Program-made: the position numbers and the translations under genes
Notes under the pieces: model-generated
The model's database searches: none
Told to the model about the DNA's origin: nothing
The model's input: only the letters and a program-made list of their open reading frames with translations
Source of the DNA: Hyaloscypha bicolor E
Lineage: Eukaryota; Ascomycota; Leotiomycetes; Helotiales; Hyaloscyphaceae
Direction: 5' to 3'
Assembly (NCBI RefSeq): GCF_002865645.1
Contig: NW_020194515.1
Span: forward strand, 868,001-932,000
Length of the DNA stretch: 64,000 nt
Part shown: positions 21,821 through 31,420 of the stretch, piece by piece
Layout: every line of letters starts with the position of its first letter
Position numbering within the stretch: the first letter of the stretch is position 1

Positions 21821-22974
21821 ATGCCGCCAGAAATCGTTCCCTCGGACTCAGACTACGCTTCTGAAGAAGATTCCGACTTCGCGCCCGATACCGCACCCGC
21901 TCCAGAAGTGGAATCCTCCGACTCGGAATCAGAGGCCGACGAACCGACCTCGAAAGCGCAAGCAAAGCCCAAGAATAAGAAGCGGAAGAGGGGTGACGAG
22001 GAAGAGGCAGAGGATGTAGGATTTGAGAACTCTGGGGATGAGGCGGTTATAAAGGAGTATGAAGCACCGAAGAGGAAGAAGGGGAAGAAGAGCCGGGCGG
22101 TAGAGCTGGAAGATGAAGGTGGTGAGGGAGGTTTCGTGAAAACGAGGAGCATGAGGGCTGTGGAGTACATTTTATTCTTCTCTCCTGAATTAAATCTTTG
22201 GGGTCCACCAACTGGAATGAATGCTAATGATGGTTGGGATATAGGAGTGTCGAGAAAAAGAAGAAGTTAGTAGACACAACGGCCGCAACAGTCGATGTCG
22301 ATGCAGTCTGGAACGCCATGATATCTGGGAAACCTCTTCCACAAGTTTCCGAGCCTGTGGCCTCCATAGAAGCACCACCCCTCAAATCACCTCTAAACCC
22401 GACCACGAAACGCAACTCGCTCGCGCAAGAATCTAGGAAGGATACAAGGTCCCCGAGTACCTTGAACGATGGCCCTGATTCGATGATAATGATAAAGCGA
22501 ACATACACATTTGCCGGGAAAGTTCACACTGAACAAAAGCTCGTAGCAAGAAATTCCGCCGAAGCAAAGCTGTATCTTGCCTCCCTCCCCGAAAACGCGC
22601 CTCCCGCCCCTCCAGCAGAAGAAGAACCCTCGCCATTCACCAAACCCAAACGCCTGGTAAAGAAAGCCCGACGTTCTATATTTGAGCCTGTGCCCCTAGA
22701 AGGCTGGCCAAAGAGATATGATCTGCATTTCGGGGAGAGGAAGGAGAGTGATGTTAAGCTAAGTGAGTTGGGCAGGGATAAGGGGAAGAAGCTGAATACG
22801 GTGGAGAAGAGCGCGATGGATTGGGCGGGCTTTGTGGATAAGGAAGGCATTAAGGATGAGTTGGATGCTGCTGGGAAGAGTAAGGCGAGTTACAAGGCGA
22901 GGCAGGAGTTCTTGGCCAGGGTACAACAGAAGAAGGAGGAGGATGAGAGGAGGGCTAGGGGGTTGCCTGTTTGA
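21821..22974 (+). CDS. swc5: SWR1-complex subunit Swc5 (BCNT-C domain)
   Basis: Swc5 is a subunit of the SWR1 remodeller, which exchanges H2A for H2A.Z in nucleosomes. Exons 21821-22164 and 22245-22974 give 357 residues. The 80-bp intron (GTACAT...GGGATATAG, phase 2) was confirmed by the restored frame (RAVESVEKKKK). The N-terminus is acidic and Ser/Asp-rich (SDSDYASEEDSDFAP), the region that binds H2A-H2B in the family, followed by KKRKRG and KRKKGKK basic patches that could be nuclear signals. A WNAM motif lies mid-protein. The C-terminus carries the BCNT domain: LNTVEKSAMDWAGFV, then KDELDAAGKSKASY and QEFLARV. Length and order fit the family. The start is the first ATG after an upstream open stretch that lacks one. 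Confidence 0.93.
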
Positions 22975-23820
22975 GGTTTGGAGGTGGGAGCTGATGTTTT
23001 TGACCAATGGGATGAGGCAAGAGTGCGAAGTATATACCCTTCTCTGATAATGAAGCACGAATTGGTAAAACAGAGAGCAGTCTACTCACAAAGTGTCTGC
23101 TCGTGGAATAAACCAGATAGCTCACGATACGGAAAAGTTTCCAGAGGCTTTGTTGACCCCACCCACAGCAAGGCTGTTCTTTACTGCTTCTGCGTCTTCT
23201 CTATGCCAATTTGTTCACCTTTGATATGCACATTTTTACTCAAGCTGCTGGGGCTTACGCACCTTTCACGATCAGCAGTGGAAGTTTTCTCTTTGTTCTC
23301 TAACTATGAGGGGCTCTGGACTCCCACCTAACCCTTTATGTATCAAAGTTACACAGGTTACACAGTTCAGTCAAGTATCACACACACACTGATAACGATT
23401 TATGCAAAACCAACGAGCTTTTATTAATAGTCAGAAGTCCAACACATGAGTATGTACAAGCGGTATCCGCAAAAACACTTTTCCAAACCCACCATTTCAA
23501 TTCTCAGCCATACATGACTGTGTACCAAAACAGCAAAGATAAAGTCCAATATAGCGATGTGTACTCGACATATCTCTAAAAGCGCTTTTCCAAACCATGA
23601 ATCCAACACACCTCCATTTCCGAAAACAAAAATGCAAAGAGAATGTCCTTGTAAGGCAAAAACCATGCAAAAACCATGCAAAACTCCAGCGATAGTAACC
23701 TTGTCAAGAAATACAGTCCCCTTAAAGATTCCCGTTGTACTCAGACAAGCAAAATTCTCAATCCACCAATATGCTCTTATAATCTGCAACCTACACTCAA
23801 CCACGAGGCCCACACCCCGA
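22975..23820. other. Convergent intergenic region
   Basis: This is the 3' space between swc5 and the small Cys-rich gene. The minus frame 23424-23960 has no recognisable content. A tandem AAAACCATGC duplication is seen near 23658-23680. Confidence 0.35.
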
Positions 23821-24075
23821 TCACCCAAGCGTCCCCGACTTCCGCCCGCCGCCCCCCTTGCCCCCGCCTCCCCCAATCCTCTTGCCGTTCCGTAACTCCA
23901 TTTGGCCCTTGTTAACGCAATTATCACATCTTCTTCCCGAAGCTCCCTTTGGTAAGTCATATCTGTTATTCCCCGGACCGCAATCTACATTGTTGTTGAA
24001 GAGTGCACAATTGCTATATCTGTGCCAAGTGGAGTGGCAGCCGCAGGTGTGGAGAATTTCGTTATAATCGCACAT
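23821..24075 (-). CDS. Small Cys-rich protein with Gly-rich tail
   Basis: A single exon of 84 residues starting at ATG 24075 (MCDYNEILHTCGCHSTW); the open frame continues upstream without another ATG. The first 60 residues hold seven cysteines spaced C-x8-CGC-x10-C-x8-C, then CDNC. The tail is GGGGGKGGGG. Small fungal proteins beginning with MC.Y....CGC are common in related genomes and lack a known function. There is no signal peptide, so this is not a typical secreted effector. Zinc binding by the CGC and CDNC pairs is possible but is only inference. Confidence 0.5.
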   Translation of the reverse strand: MCDYNEILHTCGCHSTWHRYSNCALFNNNVDCGPGNNRYDLPKGASGRRCDNCVNKGQMELRNGKRIGGGGGKGGGGRKSGTLG

Positions 24076-24507
24076 ATAGATGGGTTTTGGTATGCTCAAG
24101 GCAGAGGCGGTGGGATTGAGATCTTTGAGGAGATGGTGGACGCTCGTGAAGAGACTCGCTAGTCTTGGAGAAGCCTCGAAAGAACCAAACCTTCAACCAA
24201 GATGCTGGAAGGTAAGCTTGTCTTTCACTCTTTGGGGAAATCCGTTGGTACTCGTGTATAGTTGTGCTCAATCCGAGAGCCTTCTTAGTCTTGAAGAGAG
24301 CTCGAAGTAGCTGAAGTTTGACAGAAGATACTCGAGGATATGTTTGTCTTCGATAGAGTGCTTCGAAGTCTTTGCCTTATCTTTTTTTGCTTGAGGGAAA
24401 AGATGTTTGATGGATGGAGGAGAGTTCATTCTCGGGAGCGAAGAGGGTTTTTTATAGGCGTGGTGACTGGGCTGTGAATCAAGGGACGTCTGTGAATTGG
24501 GCATTAT
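24076..24507. other. Intergenic region left of the repeat block
   Basis: Upstream region of the small Cys-rich gene. A minus-strand open frame that spans into the tandem duplication starts at TTG and is not considered coding. Confidence 0.35.
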
Positions 24508-24609
24508 TTCAAAGGGTTTTGGGGTTGTAAAGACTAGAACGTTGATCAAAGGGTCTGTTTCAAAGGGTTTTGGGGTTGTAAAGACTAGAACGTTGATCAA
24601 AGGGTCTGT
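24508..24609. repeat. 51-bp tandem duplication (two copies)
   Basis: Two adjacent, essentially identical 51-bp units start at about 24508 and 24559. Each contains GGGGTTGTAAAGACTAGAAC followed by GTTGATCAAAGGGTCTG. A diverged, same-orientation relative (GGGGTTATAAAGACTAGGAT) occurs at about 26282, on the far side of the AT-rich block. Confidence 0.9.
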
Positions 24610-25274
24610 GGCAACAAGTTATTGTTCAAATCATTTTGGGGTTAATAGCAGAGTAGAGTAGTGGGTCCTACTCCTACTCTACTTATATTCTAATCAAGCC
24701 AATTACGAATATCTATGAGTAGGATGAGTGGTATGCACGTGATATAGCACGTGACAAACTAGCCTTATTAGGCAAAGCTCCCGCTATAGCGCAACCTCGC
24801 TACCCAATTAGGCAGTGGCATCGCCTTTAGCACCGAAGCTCGACGTCATTTCTAGAATGGCCTCGACTTAAGCACTTAGTAATAATAGTAATTCTATTAA
24901 TAAGAATTAAAAATCAAGGGCCTAGAATCTCCGAAATAAGGTGATTCTTTATAATTAAGAGGAATAATTAAGAAGTTCTTAGAATATTAGAACTTTCTAT
25001 AAAAATATACTATTTTCCTTGATTTTTGGTGTCACGTGCAGGTGTCACGTGACTTTACATTCACTTAGTTTACCGAGCACCCGAGCCTTTAGCTCGGGAC
25101 ATCTCAATTATATTATATATACCCGCATTTACTGCAATATTTTATTTCTTATTTATACTTTAATTAATATAAAACTCAATTATCGCACCTATTAATATAT
25201 TTTCTATTATAAATATACTCGTTTATATTAAATATATTCGAAAATGTCTTAAGAATCCTTAATTAAAACTAAAT

Positions 25275-25518
25275 TGTTACGGTTCAGGTTTCGACGTTCT
25301 GGTCACCTGATAGACACGCACGTGGTGCGGCCGCGTAGCATATGGAATACGTATAAGAAATTTAGAACGCTAAGCCCCAATGCGGACTAGCGCATTATAG
25401 AGTGCACTTATGCCCTCGCAACCTCCTGTATTCTAGTCTTCCTTTCTTTAGCTTTGAATCGTCTTCATAAGGGACCTTCTACCTTGCTTTCCAAGCCCTG
25501 AATGCCGTACCCGTGACA
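25275..25518. mobile_element. Candidate solo LTR (244 bp)
   Basis: The segment begins TGTTACGG and ends CCGTGACA, an almost perfect 8-bp terminal inverted repeat of the TG...CA form typical of Ty3/gypsy-type LTRs. It is much richer in G and C than its flanks. I see no 5-bp target duplication (TAAAT before, AAGAC after) and no adjacent primer-binding site, so it would be a solo or truncated LTR with mutated flanks. Confidence 0.4.
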
Positions 25519-25715
25519 AAGACGAATTAAAAGAAGTTAAAAAGAAGAAGAAGAAGAAACAAGATTCTAAGAAGAATTAGTGTATTATTATAGAAAATTA
25601 GTATTTAGTTAGCCTTATATAAGCCCTAGCTTAACTTTACTAGGGCTGCTTAATAGATACCTTAGTTATTTAAAAATGATTAAGTAAACCTTGATTTACT
25701 GTAGTCACGTGACGA

Positions 25716-26165
25716 GTATTCATGAGTGTAAAGATCGCGGCATAAAGTGTCGGGAATACAGGGCATTTCTTCTGAAAGTCCACTACAGCACCTTTTTCAG
25801 GCTACCCAGTCCACTAAAGGGCCCTATAATCGTAGGCTATTGCTCTAAATAGCACGCTATAAGCCTAGACAAGGGGTGCCACACCTTTTGTGGGCATATC
25901 CCTTGTACTTACAGGGGATCGCTTGCTAATAAGCCCCAATATGGTTGTCCTTATAGCGTCTAGAGTGCGTTGTTACTCGGCTAGCAGCAAACGCCCTGAG
26001 GATCGCCTGCGAATGTCTCATAGTGGGTTTATAGGGCATCCCGCCTATAAATACAGGGTCTTATAGCGGACCGGCCCTAGAAACACACGCTATAATGCAG
26101 GCCGAGGCCAAATGCCCTGTATTCTCGTCACTTTATGCTGCGATCTTCGTACTCATAAATACTCA
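25716..26165. mobile_element. Inverted-repeat element (MITE-like, about 450 bp)
   Basis: The left end (25716-25768) and the reverse complement of the right end (about 26113-26165) match over about 53 bp with roughly seven differences. Shared runs include AAGATCG, GCATAAAGTG and GAATACAGGGCATTT. The interior is non-coding and contains many CTATAA/TTATAG/TATAGCG motifs. This is the structure of a non-autonomous DNA transposon with long terminal inverted repeats. No clear target-site duplication could be fixed because the outer flanks (TATTCATGAGT/TATTTATGAGT) are themselves repetitive. Confidence 0.75.
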
Positions 26166-26600
26166 TAAGTATATACTCTACTCTACTCTAATTGTTAGAT
26201 TATCACGCTACTCATATTCTACTAACGCTAATCATGAATATTTATGAGTAGTGTAAGTATGAGTAGTTCTTTTACACACTAGGGGTTATAAAGACTAGGA
26301 TGTGCATTAAAGGGCTTTACGTATAAGTTGGTATTTACAGGATATTGGTAGGCAAGAACAGCTGGCTGTGATTCAGGGCAGCTATAAGGTCGCTATCATT
26401 CACAAGGTATGAGCTAATATCCAAAGACCTAGCCTTAAATATCCAAAGCTATAGAATACTCCCTGATATGACTTGGCTGCAATTTACTACAACTTCCTTC
26501 ACTTGCTTTAGAGACTTAGGATAGAGAGATTCTAAGATATTAAGCTAGAGGAAACAAGCATTTGCTAGTACATAGCTTCAGCAGATGTCTCTGAATTAAG

Positions 26601-27224
26601 GGTGTGCTGCAAATTGGTTATGATCTACGAGTTACTAGCTTCAGTCTTCGATTTCCTTCTAGAAAGAACATACAACAGGACAGTTTGTCGCCGACTTTCA
26701 GAAGAATTCGAACGATTGAGTGGCATGTATTGGTTGCACATCCCACCTTTAGACGGCGTATCCTCTGCCATCCAAGTGGAATAATGATTAGTCTGAACAG
26801 ATGGGACGAAATCAGAGAGTATCGTTTCGTTGCACACCGACTCAAAGCATCCTATGAAAGAAAGCATTGAGATGAAAAGATTACCAACCATCTGATGTTT
26901 GGACGATTGTGTGCGTCATGCAACGAATCTCGATGAGATGAAAGCGTTCTATACCACGAATAGAAGATTAGCCACCCGACCTTCGGGTGATTTAGGTGTG
27001 CGTCTTTTGGGTAGCAGTTCCGTGGTGTGCAACACATCCAGCCCAGCAAGATTGTGTTTACTGTCTTGAAATGAAGCCGAAGCTGTGCCATACGGTTTTA
27101 TCATTTATACATGGAAGAAGAAAGGAAGATTCATTATGTACATCAACTTTGTACTATGTACGAGCCAAATTCCTCTCCTCCCCACCCATCATCAACCACA
27201 TCCCTCACCCTTCATCGTCGATTA
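26601..27224. other. Intergenic region
   Basis: Short open frames on both strands (for example 26604-26870) lack recognisable content. No gene is supported. Confidence 0.35.
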
Positions 27225-28513
27225 TTAGAATCCATTACTCCCCAAGAAGTCAAAGATCTGCTGATACGCCTCCCCAGCAACATAATGCAAATTCAGTCCA
27301 TGCCCCACTCCCTTCGCAATATAGCTCATACTTGAGCTGTTTGCGTTTGGGTAGAGCGCTTCCTTCACGGCTTCCGCTTTGTTTTCAGGTACAAGGCAAT
27401 TCGACTGGCAAAAAGGAAGGTCATTCTCGCCATCCACCACATCAATAGGCCCCCTAAATTCCCCCGCCTTCCCCACAAACATACTATTCGTAAACAGCTC
27501 CCCAATTGTGAACGTTTGCTTAGAAGCCTCGGCCGCTTCAAGGACAAGAGGATCGAAGTTCGGCGCGCGGAAAAAGCCAAACTGATTCGAGACGATGGAT
27601 TGCGAGACCAGATACCCGTTATTCAATTCCGGGAAGCGGAGCGGTTGATTCTCTCTTGCGATCACCAGATCGAGGCCGGAGAAGAAGTTGCTTTGTCCGG
27701 CAGTATCGACGCTGAACCCCGTCAAAACCGCAGCATCGACATCCTCGGGATACTTTGACGTGACGGCGTTTGTGAGCTCCGACCCAAGAGAATGCCCGAC
27801 TCCGATTACTTTCGAGAAGGAGGCAGAGCCGAAGTCGCCTCCGTTGCGCAAGCTCTGGATAAGCTGGTGCGCGATTTCGATTTCGAGCGGTGCCTGAACG
27901 ACCTGGATTGGATCTGGATGGTCTGACTTTCCGACGCCGAGACGGTCGTAGGAGAGGGTTGTGTAGCCTGCTTTTGCGGCGGTGTTTTGGTACGAGTAGG
28001 TGGGGGAGTAGAAGTCCCAGTACGACTTGTCGAAGCCGACGCCGTGGGTGAGGAGTTGGATGGTGGTGTTGGATGGGGAGGAGGTGGTGGCGGGCCAGCA
28101 GAGCTTGGTGGAGATGGGATAAGTTCCTGAGATGTTTTGGGTGGGGCCCGTTACTTGGGAGGGGAGGGTGGCGTTGACCTCTTTGGTGTTCGTCAGTGTT
28201 TATTCACTCCTCTTTCCTGCAGACCTCTTGCTATCATCGGGAGTAGGAGGTCTGATGACTTACGCAAAAACTCAACAATAGTCTCAGTAACCTGGGATTG
28301 ATTGGCGGGAAGATCAAACTTCAGCATCGTATTCATGGCAGATGCATGAATGCCAACTATCTTCTCGATGCATTGTCCATTGCCGCCGTGAGTAGAACCC
28401 GTCACCTGGCTGGTATACCAACTCGCCGAGCGCTCTTCGGGGCTCACGCTTGGTGCTGCATTGATGGTGGCCAGGTAGATGGCGCTGAGAGCGAAGAGAA
28501 CCTCGGGACGCAT
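27225..28513 (-). CDS. Secreted alpha/beta-hydrolase
   Basis: Two exons, 28264-28513 and 27225-28180, encode 401 residues. The 83-bp phase-1 intron has a GTAAGT donor and an AAAG acceptor; the frame upstream of 27851 is open back to it. An N-terminal signal peptide (MRPEVLFALSAIYLATINAAP) is clear. The core fold is readable: QLLTHGVGFDKSYWD (oxyanion loop), LSYDRLGVGKSDHPD, the nucleophile elbow GVGHSLGSEL with Ser at about 214, an acidic residue candidate in DGENDLPFC, and GVGHGLNLHYV for the catalytic His. Several N-glycosylation sequons (NAT, NIS, NTT) support secretion. The substrate is unknown; similar fungal proteins are annotated only as alpha/beta-hydrolase fold proteins. All three catalytic positions seem present, so it is probably active. 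Confidence 0.87.
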
Positions 28514-30047
28514 GACTAAGAACTAGATACCTATGACGAAAACTAAGAGTCAGAAATGAAGAAATGAAGGCAAGAAAGAGACGTGGAAGCGGGGGAGATT
28601 GAGAGGTATATACCACTAGGACAACTTTCCCCATAAACAAATAGTCATTTCCAGCATTGATGATCGTCATACATTTCTCCCCAAAAGGGGTTCGCTGCTG
28701 CCAGGTCCCGCAACCGTTCTCGGTACTGGGGAACCGAGTTGTTTAGGGGGGGTTTAGCTCGGGGCGGCCTTGGCACGGATAGCTAACTATCGAGCTATTT
28801 ACCTCGATAGTCGGAGGGAAATTCCATTTCATTGCCTCACGAGAAGTAGGTGAAGTCATTAGTAATTTTGAAAGTGCTACGAGAATATTGGGTGTTTTGA
28901 AATTTGAGAGAAAAAGGTGCCATGTTCGTAACTGTCAAGCAAGGTGATTCACTGTCCCATACGTTGGCGAAAGTACAGTATTTATTAACGTCTCACAGAC
29001 TATTCTGCTGAATTAGCAACAGATTCTGTTCTTCATGGACAGCTTCACCGGCTTTCGGCTTGTCGCAGCAAATGAGGGCTTTGTTTTATTGTTGGAGATG
29101 AGAGACGAGACGACTGGTGAAGAGAGGGGAGGATGAAGCAGTGGAAGAGGATAGCTTCAATATGGAAGAGGTGAGAGGAAGGATGGCAGTCGAGGGTCAT
29201 TGACAATGGCTTTTTCCTTCACAGTTGTAGGATATCGGATGAAGATGGATTGCCGTTCTTTAGGCAGTTCGAATCGAATGAGATGGCTCTTGAATATGTG
29301 AGTACTTTTCGACTTGTGTAGAGAGAGGCAATGAAGACAAGAATGCCATGAAAAGCGTTGATAAATTGAACTCCAAGCAAAGGGGAAGCCACACTATCAA
29401 TGACGACTTCAAAGGCTACTAAGCACAAGTCACCAGCAAGCAGGAAGGAAAAGCACAACAAGTGATCGGATTAGCCTGAACCCTGCTCAATTCACGATAA
29501 CGGCGTCGAGGCTACAGTTGAAGGCAGAAGCATCACCAAGCATGAGCCTCAATCACACGGGCTAGTTTAGACTTGACCACACTGCCTACTTTCACAATAA
29601 GGAGGCAAAAGTACAGGACGAGAAGCATCTATATTAGTCTGATTGTTTAAAGTATTTCGCCGAAACATGAAGACTATTGACAAAGGCAGGCTGTCTAACA
29701 ACGAGAAAGGAACAAGAGACTTCTTTGGGTTGGTGAGGCCATCTTATGTGAAATTTTATGCAGAGTTGACTTCTGACTTGTCGTGAGAACAACTTTCAGG
29801 AACGTAGGGGAGCCGGGGACTGCGAGCCACATAAGTTTGGAGGTCGTGGTCGAAGTGGATGATAGACTGGTGCAATGCTTGATTGAGCGTATTGAACGAT
29901 GGCCCAACTGCTCCGCCACGTTAATTGTGCTCAGAAATACCGCCAAGAACAGCACAATAAACTTCTCGGAGAGTCGGGAGTGGGCACTTCCCCTGAAGTA
30001 GAATTTTGCATTTCTTCGTTATGTTCATTGATTAGTACAATCTCAGT
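28514..30047. other. Intergenic region, no supported gene
   Basis: About 1.5 kb upstream of the secreted hydrolase and downstream of fyv10. The hydrophobic minus-strand frames at 29219-29461 and 29695-29955 begin at TTG and GTG and have no ATG-based model. Nothing else is seen. Confidence 0.4.
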
Positions 30048-31420
30048 CTATGAGATATAAACTTTCTTCACCCGCTCCACTTCAAATACCTCCCCATTCC
30101 TCAAATCCTTGACCAAACCAGGATCCAGGCCTGCTTTCCGACTATACTCCTCCAACCTCTGCAGTCCATACACGCAGCCATTAGGTAATAGCACCAAGTC
30201 GCTCTCTACGTGGCTCTTGGTGTGGTGTGCATACGGCACATTTCTCGCCAGGTCATTCAGCTCCGTAGAGCAGATTGGGCAGACGGACGTAGTGAGTGAG
30301 GACGAAGATGTCGGTGAGATGGATGTTGAGACTGTGTTATGTGAGGAGTGGCAGGATGGTGTCTTGAGGGCTGAGAGACCGGCGGATAACGCGATATGTA
30401 AGAGAGGGACGGAGGGGAGAGAGAGAAGGTTGTTGTGCGTTTGCATGAAAAGGGTTGAGAGAGTGCCCCAGCGGCTTTGGCTGTAGAGTTCCTGAAGCAA
30501 GTTAGATTGTGCTGGGAAGAATAGCTAGAGGACGTACGCTATATGCTTCTGCTCCTGTACTAGGGGGGAAAGCGAGGAGACCGCATGCTTGTTGGACTTC
30601 TTTTGGGTAGCTGTCTCGGAACGGGATGAGGAACTTCTTGGCATGTGCTATCGATTCGAGGAGTTTGTTCTGATCTTGCGTCCGTACCAGCTCGATATAT
30701 TGCTGGAATCTGAGCATGAATTCAAGATTACTCTGTTTTTTATCAGCATTCAAATCTGGAATATCGTATAAAGGGACATACCTCCATCCTCCTCAAATCC
30801 TTCTTATTCTCCGCACACCACGCCAACGCTTCCTTGACCTCCCCTTTCTGCAAACTCTCCCGTATCCGACTCATCTGCACAAAAGTCTCCACATCCACCA
30901 AATCCTCGATGCCCTTCTCCTTCGCCAGCGCCTGCGCACTCTCGTTATACCCATTCCTTAACAGATAATCCACCAACAACCGATCCAACCGCGTCCTGCT
31001 CCACTCCTCATACTTCACATCATCCAGACTCTGCATGCCATACAACTCCCCCAAATACTTTATCCGACTCTGTGATTGCTGGTGTAAACGATTTTCTTCC
31101 TCCGAGCATGCGTTCAGCTTGCGTTTTAGACCCCGCATTCGTGCCAGCATCGAGTCGACGGATTTGAGCACTTCGTCGGGCGAGGCATTGTTGGTTAGAG
31201 AGGTGGTGGCAGTTTCTTTCAGGGTGATCTTGACGGCGGTCGATTCTTTTTCCACGTTGAAGTGGGCGACTTTGAAGTTCTTGCGGAGCAGCTCGAAGGG
31301 GAGGCGGAGGAGGGGTTGGTCCTGGGAGAGGGTTAGTTTGAGGGAGGAAGAGGGGGGCAAAGAGCTAACGAGGATGAGATGTGTTTCGGGGTTTAGCTTG
31401 GAGGTTATGTGGTCCGCCAT
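30048..31420 (-). CDS. fyv10: GID/CTLH ubiquitin-ligase RING subunit Fyv10 (Gid9/MAEA)
   Basis: One of the two RING-like subunits of the GID (CTLH) E3 ligase, which degrades gluconeogenic enzymes when glucose returns. Four exons (31370-31420, 30782-31321, 30538-30732, 30048-30491) give 409 residues, close to human MAEA. Domains in order: an N-terminal coiled coil ([16 protein letters not shown]...), LisH near 128-155 ([21 protein letters not shown]), CTLH ([18 protein letters not shown]), CRA across exons 3-4 ([23 protein letters not shown]), and a Gid-type RING near 333-375 ([22 protein letters not shown]). Introns 2 to 4 (49, 46 bp) were placed by frame; the first (31322-31369, GTTAGC...ACTAAC...CCCAG) is 48 bp, in frame and stop-free. 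Removing it gives the conserved [12 protein letters not shown] junction. Confidence 0.93.

Larger units (their letters stand above)
24610..26600. repeat. Gene-free, AT-rich repeat block (decayed transposons)
   Basis: About 2 kb with no credible open frame. The stretches 24880-25270 and 25530-25700 are very rich in A and T, as expected for RIP-mutated repeats. Embedded less AT-rich islands include a candidate solo LTR (25275-25518) and an inverted-repeat element (25716-26165). A CTACTC...GAATAT(C/T)TATGAGTA motif occurs in the same orientation at both edges (about 24678-24738 and 26211-26270), so the block may be bounded by diverged direct repeats. Six CACGTG hexamers lie between 24736 and 25711. 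Confidence 0.75.

Noticed and set aside
24268..24600. 110-codon minus-strand frame with a repeated peptide (NVLVFTTPKPFE)
   Set aside because: The peptide repeat is simply the 51-bp tandem DNA duplication read in frame; the frame starts at TTG.
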